Assembly (NCBI GenBank): GCA_020161265.1
Contig: JAIUOC010000004.1
Location: forward strand, 1 to 64,000
Direction of reading: 5' to 3'
DNA length: 64,000 bases
Source: Chloroflexota bacterium
Lineage (GTDB): Bacteria > Chloroflexota > Chloroflexia > Chloroflexales > Herpetosiphonaceae
Shown: positions 7,935-16,365 of the stretch, one piece after another
Numbering within the stretch: position 1 is the first letter of the stretch
Layout: each line of letters begins with the position of its first letter
Made by a program: the position numbers and the translations under genes
The notes under the pieces: generated by a model
The model's database searches: none
What the model saw: only the letters and a program-made list of their open reading frames with translations
Told to the model about the DNA's origin: nothing

Positions 7935-9182
7935 ATGGACGAGCAAACACAACCGGGCATGGATCAATCTGATGTGCTTCCCAGCACAGGATTGAACGCG
8001 ACCCCACAGGCCGATTATTCTGGCGATGATGATCGTGCCCTGCTGGAGGAGTATCTCCGTGATCCAGCCCACGATTATCGCAATCTCAAGTATGGTGATT
8101 CGGTCGATGGCACGATTGTTCGCGTTGATCGCGACGAGGTGTTGGTCGATATTGGCTCCAAGTCGGAAGGCGTGGTGCCAGGCCGCGAGATGACCAGTCT
8201 GTCGTCGGAAGAACGCGCCGAACTCAAGGTTGGCGATGTCTTGCTTGTTACAGTCGTTCAAACCGAAGACGCTGAAGGGCGTATCGTGTTGTCGATAGAT
8301 AAAGCACGCCAAGAAAAGAGTTGGCGAGCCTTGCAAGTCAACCATGAGGCTGGCGATGTCATTCACGCCGCCGTGACCAACTACAACAAGGGTGGTCTGT
8401 TGGTTAATTTAAGTGGGGTGCGTGGCTTCGTGCCATCATCACAGGTCAGCAGCGTTAGCCGTGGCTCCGATGTCCAAAAACAATCGGATATGGCGAAGCT
8501 GGTTGGTCAAACCTTGCCACTGAAAATTATCGAAATCAATCGTTCGCGCAATCGGCTGATTCTATCCGAGCGCCAAGCAGTCCAAGAAGTTCGCGATTCG
8601 CGCAAGGATCAACTGCTTGAAAAACTGGAACCAGGCGCAGTGCGCACTGGTCGCGTAACCAGTTTGTGCGATTTCGGTGCATTCGTCGATATTGGCGGAG
8701 CTGATGGTTTGGTTCACCTTTCCGAGCTTTCTTGGAGCCGCGTCAAGCATCCCGAGGAAGTGCTGAAAGTTGGCGATGCAGTCAGCGTCTACATTTTAAG
8801 CGTCGATGAAGATAAAAAACGCATCGCGCTGAGTATCAAGCGCACTCAAGCTGAGCCTTGGACAACCGTGACCGATCGCTACCAAATTGGCCAGAGCGTC
8901 TCTGGGGTTGTCACTCAATTAACCGCCTTTGGTGCATTTGTGCGGCTTGAAGATGGCATCGAAGGCCTGATCCACATCTCAGAAATGAGTGATGAACGGA
9001 TTCAGCATCCACGCGATGTGATTAATGAAGGCGACAGCGTTTCAGCGCGGATTATTCGGATCGACCCAACGCGCAAGCGGATTGGCTTGAGTACCCGCAG
9101 TGGCAGCGCTGAAGCAACCGCTGAAGCAAGCGCTGAAACGGCAACTGAAGAGCCGAGCGCTGCTGCCGAAGACGAAGAATAA
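7935..9182 (+). CDS. rpsA: S1 RNA-binding domain protein (30S protein S1 type)
   Basis: A 415-residue RNA-binding protein, expected to help the 30S subunit bind mRNA. Four S1 domains are visible, with starts near residues 50, 135, 235 and 320. The last two are the most typical, with FGAFVDIGGADGLVHLSELS and FGAFVRLEDGIEGLIHISEMS patterns. A Glu/Ala-rich tail of about 30 residues follows. Four domains rather than six is usual outside Proteobacteria. The start at 7935 has AAAGGACG upstream; the longer frame reaching 7761 runs through the promoter and is rejected. Confidence 0.85.
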   Translation: MDEQTQPGMDQSDVLPSTGLNATPQADYSGDDDRALLEEYLRDPAHDYRNLKYGDSVDGTIVRVDRDEVLVDIGSKSEGVVPGREMTSLSSEERAELKVGDVLLVTVVQTEDAEGRIVLSIDKARQEKSWRALQVNHEAGDVIHAAVTNYNKGGLLVNLSGVRGFVPSSQVSSVSRGSDVQKQSDMAKLVGQTLPLKIIEINRSRNRLILSERQAVQEVRDSRKDQLLEKLEPGAVRTGRVTSLCDFGAFVDIGGADGLVHLSELSWSRVKHPEEVLKVGDAVSVYILSVDEDKKRIALSIKRTQAEPWTTVTDRYQIGQSVSGVVTQLTAFGAFVRLEDGIEGLIHISEMSDERIQHPRDVINEGDSVSARIIRIDPTRKRIGLSTRSGSAEATAEASAETATEEPSAAAEDEE

Positions 9183-9503
9183 CGGAATGGGAGCGGAGAA
9201 GGTGCTGGGTCTGTGAAAACCCTGCTGGTTCCCCTGCTGCAACGGTCATGTCCGTTTCAAGCAAAACGCTAACTCAAACGGGCATGACTGATCTGAAGAT
9301 AGTGATACAATTAATGCACGACGCTTCCGATGCGGCACACCCATTGCCAAAGAATGAAGCCGAGATGCTGCCCCAGTTTCGAGAGCATTTCCGACCAGCA
9401 ATGTCCGCCTATCGGCACTCAGCAGCATCGACTATTTGTCATAGATAACACGCCGAGGCCCAATCTTACTCATCCTAAGGTTGCCTCGCTTTGGAGCAAA
9501 CAT
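9183..9503 (+). other. 321-bp gap before clpC
   Basis: No gene is supported. It contains the inverted repeat at 9247-9286 and a possible TACAAT -10 at 9306-9311 with a poor -35. No CIRCE (TTAGCACTC) or clear HspR-type (CTTGAGT) operator was seen. Confidence 0.5.
9247..9286 (+). other. Near-perfect inverted repeat upstream of clpC
   Basis: CATGTCCGTTT (9247-9257) can pair with AAACGGGCATG (9276-9286), 10 Watson-Crick pairs plus one G-T, around an 18-base loop. It lies just before a possible -10. It could be an operator, a leader structure or the end of the rpsA transcript. Confidence 0.4.
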
Positions 9504-12017
9504 ATGGGTGCATACGACAAAATGAGCCGCCGCGCTAAGCAAGTGATGAGCTTTGCCCAAGAAGAGGCGCGAGCGTTTAATCATCCTTACATCGGCACCG
9601 AGCATTTATTGCTGGGCTTGATTTTGGAAGGTGAAGGGGTCGCCGCTCGTGTGTTGGCTGAACTTGGTGTGACCATCACAAAAGCCCGCAATGCTGTTGA
9701 ATTTATTGTTGGCCATGGCGATGGCCCGCGCTCGACTGCCGAGATTGATTTAACCGCCCGCGCCAAAAAAGTTTTTGAGTATGCAATCGATGAAGCTCGC
9801 AAACTCAACCATACCTATATCAGCACCGAACATATTTTGCTGGGTTTGGTGCGCAATGCCGAAGGTGTTGCAACGGGTGTGCTCGAAATTATGAATGTTG
9901 GGCTGGATCAGGTTCGCACCCAAGTGATGCGCATGATGCGTCAAGGGGTTGGCGGCAGTAGCACACCCAGCCCAAGCGCTGGTGGCGAACGCCAAGCCAA
10001 ACAAAGCAAAACGCCCTACCTCGATGCGCTTTCAACCGATTTGACCGAGTTGGCCGAAGCTGGCCGACTTGATCCAGTGGTTGGTCGCAAAGATGAAATT
10101 GAGCGCGTGATTCAAATTTTGTCACGCCGCACCAAAAATAATCCAGCCCTGATTGGCGAGCCTGGGGTTGGTAAAACTGCGATCGCTGAGGGCTTGGCTC
10201 AACGAATTGTCGCTGATGATGTTCCAGATTCACTCAAAGGCAAGCGTTTGGTAACGCTTGATATGGGGGCTTTGGTGGCTGGAACCAAATATCGCGGCCA
10301 ATTCGAGGAACGCCTCAAACGGGTCGTTGACGAAATTAAAGAAAGCCGTTGTATTTTATTTATCGATGAATTTCACACGATTATTGGCGCTGGTGGAGCC
10401 GAAGGCACACTCGATGCCGCCAATATTCTGAAACCAGCGCTTTCACGCGGCGAATTGCAATGTATTGGCGCAACGACACTCGATGAGTTTCGCAAATATA
10501 TCGAAAAAGATGCAGCCCTCGAACGGCGTTTTCAACCAGTGATGGTCGATGAACCAACCATTGAAGAAACGATCGAGATTTTGCGCGGCATCAAAACTCG
10601 CTACGAAGATTTCCATCAATTGCAAATTGAGGATGAGGCGATTACTGCCGCCGCTGTGCTAAGTGCTCGCTATGTGCCCGATCGTTTCTTGCCCGATAAA
10701 GCGATTGACTTGATCGACGAAGCCTCGTCGCGGGTGCGCATGTATCGCTCAGCCACGCCATCGGCCTTACGCGATGCTTTGCGTGGGCTTGATGCGATTC
10801 GCAAAGAAAAAGATGCAGCCTTGGAAGAAGGCCAATTCGAAGTTGTGCAAGATCTACGAGTTCGTGAAGAGCGCATGCTCCAGCGCATCACTGATCTTGA
10901 AGACGAAGAAGAAAAGACCCGTGGCTCGGAGCAACGCAAAGGCAAGCCTTACGTGACCCAAGAAGATATTGCCGAAGTTGTGGCAATGTGGACAGGGATT
11001 CCCGTCATGCGCTTGGCTAGCGAAGAAACCGAACGACTCATGAAAATGGAAGACTATTTGCATGAGCGGGTAATCGGCCAAGAGGAACCAATTTCGACGA
11101 TTGCTCGGGCTGTGCGGCGTGCCCGCGCGGGCCTGAAAGATCCTAAGCGCCCAATTGGCTCGTTCATTTTCTTGGGGCCAACTGGGGTTGGTAAAACCTT
11201 GCTGGCCAAGGCCTTGGCTGAGTTTATGTTTGGCTCAGAAGATGCCTTGATCAAAATCGATATGTCGGAGTTCCAAGAGCGCTTCAATACCTCGCGCTTG
11301 GTTGGTTCGCCGCCAGGCTATGTTGGCTATGGTGAAGGCGGTCAATTGACTGACGCTGTACGCCGTCGCCCCTATAGCGTGGTGCTGTTCGACGAAATCG
11401 AAAAAGCTCACCCCGATACCTTCAACTTGTTGTTGCAAGTGTTGGAAGATGGCAACTTGACCGATGGCAAGGGCCGACGCGTCGATTTCCGCAATACCGT
11501 AATTATCATGACCTCGAATGTTGGTACTGAACAAATTCGGCGTGGTTCGCGGATTGGCTTTGGTGGTAATCGCAACACGATCGATGTTGAGGATACCCGC
11601 AAGAAGGTTGATGATGAACTGAAGCGCATGTTCCGGCCTGAGTTTCTCAACCGGATCGATGGAACGATCATTTTCCATCCATTAACTGATATCGAGATTC
11701 GCAACATTGCCCGTTTGGAAGTCAACCGCGTGCGCAAGCAATTGGTCGATCATCAAATTGATCTGTTGGTAACTGATGAAACCCTGGATTTGTTGGCCAA
11801 ACGTGGCTACGATCCAACCTACGGCGCTCGTCCATTGCGCCGCGTCATTACCAATATGATCGAAGATGGCTTGGCTGAAGGCTTGCTACAAGGCCGCTTC
11901 AAAGATGGCGATAAGATTCATATCGAGCTTGAGGATAACGAAGTGGTGTTACGTTCAGAGCGTGAAGCCGCCGAGTTGGAAAATCCTAGCGTTGAGCCTG
12001 AAGCCGAATTAGTCTAA
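9504..12017 (+). CDS. clpC: ATP-dependent Clp protease ATPase subunit ClpC
   Basis: An 837-residue AAA+ unfoldase that feeds substrates to ClpP and degrades damaged or adaptor-delivered proteins. Two Clp-N repeats occupy residues 1-150. AAA domain 1 has GEPGVGKT and ILFIDEFHT; a UVR-like segment ([14 protein letters not shown]) lies near 430; AAA domain 2 has GPTGVGKT and [13 protein letters not shown]; a D2-small domain ends the protein. The UVR segment and length separate it from ClpA and ClpB. The ATG at 9504 has GGAG upstream and begins with the conserved [13 protein letters not shown] pattern; the longer frame is not conserved. A strong terminator follows. Confidence 0.95.
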   Translation: MGAYDKMSRRAKQVMSFAQEEARAFNHPYIGTEHLLLGLILEGEGVAARVLAELGVTITKARNAVEFIVGHGDGPRSTAEIDLTARAKKVFEYAIDEARKLNHTYISTEHILLGLVRNAEGVATGVLEIMNVGLDQVRTQVMRMMRQGVGGSSTPSPSAGGERQAKQSKTPYLDALSTDLTELAEAGRLDPVVGRKDEIERVIQILSRRTKNNPALIGEPGVGKTAIAEGLAQRIVADDVPDSLKGKRLVTLDMGALVAGTKYRGQFEERLKRVVDEIKESRCILFIDEFHTIIGAGGAEGTLDAANILKPALSRGELQCIGATTLDEFRKYIEKDAALERRFQPVMVDEPTIEETIEILRGIKTRYEDFHQLQIEDEAITAAAVLSARYVPDRFLPDKAIDLIDEASSRVRMYRSATPSALRDALRGLDAIRKEKDAALEEGQFEVVQDLRVREERMLQRITDLEDEEEKTRGSEQRKGKPYVTQEDIAEVVAMWTGIPVMRLASEETERLMKMEDYLHERVIGQEEPISTIARAVRRARAGLKDPKRPIGSFIFLGPTGVGKTLLAKALAEFMFGSEDALIKIDMSEFQERFNTSRLVGSPPGYVGYGEGGQLTDAVRRRPYSVVLFDEIEKAHPDTFNLLLQVLEDGNLTDGKGRRVDFRNTVIIMTSNVGTEQIRRGSRIGFGGNRNTIDVEDTRKKVDDELKRMFRPEFLNRIDGTIIFHPLTDIEIRNIARLEVNRVRKQLVDHQIDLLVTDETLDLLAKRGYDPTYGARPLRRVITNMIEDGLAEGLLQGRFKDGDKIHIELEDNEVVLRSEREAAELENPSVEPEAELV

Positions 12018-12024
12018 ACCTCAA

Positions 12025-12060
12025 AAAAACGCCCTGATCGCAATGATCAGGGCGTTTTTG
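12025..12060. terminator. Terminator after clpC
   Basis: The stem ACGCCCTGATC / GATCAGGGCGT is followed by TTTTT and preceded by AAAAAAA, so it can end transcription in both directions, including that of the convergent YceI gene. Confidence 0.9.
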
Positions 12061-12080
12061 CATTTCCTCGCCAATTGTTG

Positions 12081-12884
12081 TTATTGGGCGACTGCGGTAG
12101 CAACTAAATCCAAGGTCAACAACACTTCATCTTCGGCCTTGAGCATGCCACCGATGTCAGGCGCATCAACATTGAAACTGCTCATGTTGAATTTGGTGGT
12201 AGCTTTGCCGGTCAAGGTGTCGCCATTCAAGGTTGCGGTTACTTCAAAGGTCAATGGGTTGGTCGTATCGTGAATCGTCATATCGCCAGTGATGGTAAAT
12301 TTGAATTCAACGCCTTCTTTAAGATCGCTGGGCAAGTTGCTGATGACGGCGTTCTTGAAAACAGCATTAGGATATTTTGACGATTCAAGCCATTCGCGGC
12401 GAATTGCATTATCGCGGCGTTCGCTATCCGATTGCAATTGGCTGATATCAACCACAATTTCGCCAACTTGCGAGTTGGCTGGAGTTGCAGTATCGATCAA
12501 CAGATCACCAGCGATCGCTTTGGTCACGCCAACTGCATCGACAATTTTGTTATCTTGCAAGAAGGTTTCGCGCACTTGGTAGCTAGCACTTGATTGGCTA
12601 GCATCAATGCGATAGATTTTTGCACCAGCAGCGGCTGGCTGTGAAGCATCTGTAGTTGGCTCGGTGCCAATCGTGGCAGTAGCAGCAGCAGTATTATCGC
12701 TGGCGGTGGTGGCAGTGGCTGGAGCAGCAGCAGTCGTCGGAGCCGTCGTTGGCAAGACCAAGGTTGCAGCAACTGGCGTGCTCGTGGATACTTCTACATC
12801 CGATGTAAGCCATAAAGTATAGGCAATTGCGCCAATCACAGCGATGGCGATAACACCACCAATAATTAAACCAATTTTCTTCAT
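12081..12884 (-). CDS. Membrane-anchored YceI family protein
   Basis: 267 residues. The first 25 are a single membrane anchor or uncleaved signal. Residues 30-85 are an Ala/Thr-rich spacer. From about residue 88 the YceI fold begins (YRIDASQSSASYQVRE), continuing through VVDISQLQSD, WLESSKYPNAVF and FNMSSFNVDAP. YceI domains are lipocalin-like and bind isoprenoid or amide lipids at the cell surface or periplasm. AAAGGA lies before the ATG. It is divergent from the APH-type gene with only 25 bases between the starts, so the two promoters must overlap the coding starts. Confidence 0.85.
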   Translation of the reverse strand: MKKIGLIIGGVIAIAVIGAIAYTLWLTSDVEVSTSTPVAATLVLPTTAPTTAAAPATATTASDNTAAATATIGTEPTTDASQPAAAGAKIYRIDASQSSASYQVRETFLQDNKIVDAVGVTKAIAGDLLIDTATPANSQVGEIVVDISQLQSDSERRDNAIRREWLESSKYPNAVFKNAVISNLPSDLKEGVEFKFTITGDMTIHDTTNPLTFEVTATLNGDTLTGKATTKFNMSSFNVDAPDIGGMLKAEDEVLLTLDLVATAVAQ

Positions 12885-12909
12885 TGAACAATCCTTTCAT
12901 GAGTTTAAA

Positions 12910-13890
12910 ATGATGCAACAACTCGATCTTTTGTGGGAAACTGGCGATGCGGCCCAAGCCTTACAACAACGTTTTGGCTGGGATTCGGCCAGTGCCAGCG
13001 CGTGGGTGTCCGCACTGCTCCACGAGCACTATGGCCTCGACGATAGCCAAATTATGCGTTGGAGCATTAGTGCTGGCAATGCAATAATTTGGATCAAGCA
13101 CGATCAGGAGCGTTGGATTTTCAAAATAAGTGCTGATCGTGACCGCCATAGACAAATCGAACAAAGTGTTGAGCTTCAACACTGGCTTTCAGTACAACAA
13201 ATGTCTGTCCCGTTGATCGTCCCAACCAAGGCTGAGCAACGGGTGCTTAAGATTAACGAACGATGTGTATATCTCCAACAGTGGCTTGATGGAACACCTC
13301 CTAACCCTGATTCTAGCCAGCAGTTATGGAGAATTGGTGAAGAAACTGCCAAGCTTCAGCGAATATTGAGCGCTTATCCACAGGCTGAGCAACTTCCACG
13401 GGTGTTTTTGCCGCTCGAACAGGTATGTATGGGGTTGGCAGCATGGATTGGTGATGCTACGAATGCTGCGCCGTTACAGCAAGAGTTAACTCAACTTGCC
13501 CAGCAAGGGCTAGAGCAGCTGCCAAGTGGCGTTTGCCACAACGATATTCGAGCCGCCAATCTACTTTTCAATGGCGATCAATTACAAGCTGTGCTGGATT
13601 TTGAAGAAGTTGGTTGGCGCTGCTTGGTGCTTGAGTTGGCCTGGACGGCAGTTCATGGCCTGACCATGTATCGTAATTGGCAACCTTGTACAATGGCTCA
13701 ACAACAGGCGATTATCGCTGGCTATCAATCAATTCGACCTTTGACCGAAGCCGAGTTGGCGATATTGCCAAGTTTGTGTCGTTTACAAAGCCTTTACTTG
13801 TTATGTTCGCAGGGGGCAACGGCGGCGGATGCAATACAATGGTTAAAGGAACTTAACTTTCGCTCAATATCCCCCCTAAATCACCCCTAA
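12910..13890 (+). CDS. APH-type phosphotransferase
   Basis: A 326-residue member of the aminoglycoside phosphotransferase / choline kinase fold. The catalytic loop CHNDIRAANLLF (His, Asp and Asn) lies near residue 213, and the metal-binding LDFEEVG lies about 18 residues later. An N-terminal lobe with the pattern WIFKISADRDRH precedes. The substrate is not evident; such genes phosphorylate aminoglycosides, choline, homoserine or sugar-like metabolites. I took the ATG at 12910; a second ATG follows directly at 12913. It ends before a strong terminator. Confidence 0.75.
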   Translation: MMQQLDLLWETGDAAQALQQRFGWDSASASAWVSALLHEHYGLDDSQIMRWSISAGNAIIWIKHDQERWIFKISADRDRHRQIEQSVELQHWLSVQQMSVPLIVPTKAEQRVLKINERCVYLQQWLDGTPPNPDSSQQLWRIGEETAKLQRILSAYPQAEQLPRVFLPLEQVCMGLAAWIGDATNAAPLQQELTQLAQQGLEQLPSGVCHNDIRAANLLFNGDQLQAVLDFEEVGWRCLVLELAWTAVHGLTMYRNWQPCTMAQQQAIIAGYQSIRPLTEAELAILPSLCRLQSLYLLCSQGATAADAIQWLKELNFRSISPLNHP

Positions 13891-13965
13891 AACCCCAGTA
13901 TGTGGGATGGTGTTTTATAGTACTTGATGTATACTAAAGTCAAACCTTCTCCTCTCTCTTCTCTC

Positions 13966-14003
13966 CCACAAGCGGCTCCATTATGCGAGCCGTTTGTGGT
14001 TTT
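13966..14003 (+). terminator. Terminator before the transsulfuration gene
   Basis: Arms CCACAAGCGGCTC (13966-13978) and GAGCCGTTTGTGG (13987-13999) pair over 13 positions with one G-T, followed by TTTT. Confidence 0.8.
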
Positions 14004-14013
14004 AGGCGTTTTC

Positions 14014-14042
14014 TTCACTCAATAAAATCAGCGTGCTATAAT
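14014..14042 (+). promoter_or_regulatory. Promoter of the transsulfuration gene
   Basis: TTCACT (14014-14019), 17 bases, TATAAT (14037-14042). Transcription would start near 14049, directly before a short AGGC/GCCT hairpin (14050-14063) with five T, then the ribosome site GAAGGA and the GTG start. Confidence 0.65.
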
Positions 14043-14088
14043 CGCATAGAGGCAATGTCGCCTTTTTGCAATACGAAGGAGCACACTT

Positions 14089-15222
14089 GTGGATTATGGC
14101 TTTGCAACCCGCGCGATCCATGCAGGGCAAGACCCTGAATCAGTAACTGGCGCTGTGATTGTGCCAATTTATCAGACTTCGACCTATGCCCAACGCGGAG
14201 TTGGCGATCATACTGGCTATGAATATTCACGTACTGATAATCCAACTCGCACCGCTTTACAAACCTGTTTAGCCGCTTTGGAAGAGGCCAAACATGCTTT
14301 GGTATTTGCTTCGGGCTTGGGTGCTTCAACTACCTTGATGCTTATGCTCAAAGCTGGCGATCATGTGATTTGTGGCGATGATGTCTATGGCGGGACTTAT
14401 CGGTTGTTCCAACGGGTGATGACTGAACATGGCCTGAGCTTTGATTTTGTGGATATGGCTGATCCTGAGGCGGTTCGAGCAGCAATCAAGCCCAATACCC
14501 GCTTGATTTGGCTGGAAACCCCAACCAACCCGCTGTTGAAGCTCGCGCCGATTGCTGCCATTACCAAAGTTGCCCGCGAACATGGCATTTGGACGATTGT
14601 TGATAATACCTTTGCTTCGCCCTACAACCAACGCCCAATTACCTTGGGTGCGGATATGGTGCTGCACAGCACGACCAAATATATCGGCGGCCATAGCGAT
14701 GTGGTCGGCGGGGCGATTATGACTTCGAATGATGAGCTGTATGAAAAATTAAAGTTCTTGCAAAATGCCGCTGGCGCTGTACCAGGCCCATTCGATTGCT
14801 GGTTAGTCTTGCGCGGAGTCAAAACCTTGAGCATTCGCATGCGCGAGCACGAACGCAACGCCTTGGCAATCGCTCAATTCCTCACTGAGCATCCAGCGGT
14901 CGAAAAAGTAATTTATCCAGGTTTGCCATCGCATCCTCAGCATAACTTGGCACGTGAGCAAATGCGCGGCTTTGGCGGGATGATCTCAATCTTGCTTAAA
15001 GGCGGCGCAGAAGTTGCCAACGCTATGGTCAGCAAAACCAAGCTCTTTACCTTAGCTGAAAGCCTGGGCGGGATTGAATCGCTGATTGAAGTGCCGGCTG
15101 GCATGACCCATATGAGCGTTGCTGGCTCGAAACTTGAAGTACCAGCCAATTTAGTGCGGCTTTCGGTTGGAATCGAAGATATTAATGATTTATTGCGCGA
15201 CCTTGAGCAAGCACTTGCGTAG
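14089..15222 (+). CDS. metB: PLP-dependent cystathionine gamma-synthase or gamma-lyase
   Basis: A 377-residue cytoplasmic Cys/Met-metabolism PLP enzyme. It has the N-terminal FATRAIHAGQDP pattern and YSRTDNPTR (phosphate-binding Tyr and Arg), then VDNTFASPYNQRP. The PLP lysine lies in HSTTKYIGGHSD, and the C-terminus contains RLSVGIEDINDLL. The synthase makes cystathionine from an O-acyl-homoserine; the lyase splits cystathionine to cysteine. The sequence cannot decide between them. The start is GTG at 14089 with GAAGGA upstream. It has its own promoter and no Met-linked neighbour. Confidence 0.8.
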   Translation: MDYGFATRAIHAGQDPESVTGAVIVPIYQTSTYAQRGVGDHTGYEYSRTDNPTRTALQTCLAALEEAKHALVFASGLGASTTLMLMLKAGDHVICGDDVYGGTYRLFQRVMTEHGLSFDFVDMADPEAVRAAIKPNTRLIWLETPTNPLLKLAPIAAITKVAREHGIWTIVDNTFASPYNQRPITLGADMVLHSTTKYIGGHSDVVGGAIMTSNDELYEKLKFLQNAAGAVPGPFDCWLVLRGVKTLSIRMREHERNALAIAQFLTEHPAVEKVIYPGLPSHPQHNLAREQMRGFGGMISILLKGGAEVANAMVSKTKLFTLAESLGGIESLIEVPAGMTHMSVAGSKLEVPANLVRLSVGIEDINDLLRDLEQALA

Positions 15223-15243
15223 TAGTAATGGTTAAGCCGCTAT

Positions 15244-15291
15244 AGCCATGGCTTGGATTAGGCTATGGCTGTCTCGCTTCCTAATCCAAGC
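15244..15291 (+). promoter_or_regulatory. Two mutually exclusive hairpins in the TPM gene leader
   Basis: Hairpin 1 pairs AGCCAT (15244-15249) with ATGGCT (15265-15270). Hairpin 2 pairs GCTTGGATTAGG (15251-15262) with CCTAATCCAAGC (15280-15291), a perfect 12 bp. They share bases and cannot form together. Hairpin 2 ends 28 bases before the ATG at 15319. No known riboswitch class is recognised. Confidence 0.45.
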
Positions 15292-15318
15292 TCGGTTCTT
15301 TCTTGTTGGAGGTTGGCT

Positions 15319-16365
15319 ATGAAACAACGTCGCTGGGGCATACTTATGCTCTGGGTGCTCAGTTTAATGCTGTTTGCTGCGCCTAGTTTTGCCCAAGATG
15401 CACGGGTGGTGATCGATAATAATGGGGTTGATGTTGATGAAAGTCGAATCAACACGGCAGCTCGTCAATTAACCGATAAAGGCGCATTGGTGGTGGTAGT
15501 GCTGACCGATAGCACCAATGGCCAAAGTGAAACTGCCTATTTGGATAGCCGCCTGAAATCGCTTGGGATTGGCAATAGCTCAAAAGCTGGCGATCGCCCA
15601 AGTAATGTCTTGATCTATTATGTTTCATTCGACCCACGCTATAGCTCGATTTTGCCAGGCATCGACTACAATCAAGCTTTGACCACTGGCAATCAATCGG
15701 ATTCGATTCGCAATAATCAACTGAATGCTGGGTTAAAGGTCAACGACCCTACTCGTGGGTTGGTTGATGCCATGACTGCAACTGCGCGAGTGATTAATGA
15801 TCCAGCAGGAGCCGCTTCGAGCAGCTCACAAAGCAGCAGTAGCAGCAGTGGGCTTGGCTCAAGCTTAGTTTGGGTGATTGTGATTATCGCCTTAGTCGCG
15901 ATTGGGTTCTTTGTGGTGCCTGGTTTGCTCAAGCGCCGTTCGAACCAAGCTGCCGATTTAGGTGCACAAGCTAATACCCGCGCTCGCTTTGACCAAGCCA
16001 AACGCAATGCTGGGGTCGGGATTGCCGACCTTGGTCAGGCAATGCGCGATGCTGCTGAAAAACAGCGTTTCGATAAAATTAGCTATCCAACGACCCAAGC
16101 CAACGAATTAGAACGACGGCATCGGGCGGTTGAAAGTAGCTTTACCCAGCTCAAAGTACAGTTTGATGATATTAACGATCGGATTGGCGATTTGCCAAGT
16201 CCATCGGTGACCGATTTAGAGGGTGCGGCTGGTGGCTACGATGGCATTACCAACCAAGTACGCCAAATTACCAGCGAATTGCAAGCAATGGATGCTTTGC
16301 GCAAGGAGCTTGATACGATCAATGCTCAAGCGCCAGGCGAGGTTGACCGCGCAAAAAAATGGTAA
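15319..16365 (+). CDS. Secreted TPM-domain protein, N-terminal part
   Basis: 348 residues. Residues 1-26 are a signal peptide ending SFA-QD. Residues about 30-165 are a TPM (TLP18.3/Psb32/MOLO-1) domain, known from membrane-associated proteins of photosystem repair and envelope upkeep. A Ser-rich stretch, one membrane segment (about 195-215) and a helical region follow. The frame stops at 16365 just after seven A residues, while the other frame continues the helical region for 600 residues. The ATG at 15319 has TTGGAGGTTGG upstream. The protein is probably made both short and fused to the next frame, or the stop is a sequence error. Confidence 0.75.
   Translation: MKQRRWGILMLWVLSLMLFAAPSFAQDARVVIDNNGVDVDESRINTAARQLTDKGALVVVVLTDSTNGQSETAYLDSRLKSLGIGNSSKAGDRPSNVLIYYVSFDPRYSSILPGIDYNQALTTGNQSDSIRNNQLNAGLKVNDPTRGLVDAMTATARVINDPAGAASSSSQSSSSSSGLGSSLVWVIVIIALVAIGFFVVPGLLKRRSNQAADLGAQANTRARFDQAKRNAGVGIADLGQAMRDAAEKQRFDKISYPTTQANELERRHRAVESSFTQLKVQFDDINDRIGDLPSPSVTDLEGAAGGYDGITNQVRQITSELQAMDALRKELDTINAQAPGEVDRAKKW
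16353..16359 (+). other. Slippery A7 heptamer (possible -1 frameshift site)
   Basis: Read in the first frame as GC A AAA AAA TGG TAA, the seven A residues form the classic A_AAA_AAA heptamer. A -1 slip gives ...KK-M-V-T-D and enters the 16359-18239 frame directly. The second frame also has an ATG at 16359 overlapping the stop (ATGGTAA), so re-initiation is an alternative. Confidence 0.6.

Noticed and set aside
9187..9200. Possible CelR-like box TGGGAGCGGAGAAG before clpC
   Set aside because: Only the left half matches; the right half lacks the TCYCA end.
13900..14088. SAM riboswitch or T-box before the transsulfuration gene
   Set aside because: The leader after the promoter is only about 40 bases, too short for these elements; only a small AGGC/GCCT hairpin is present.
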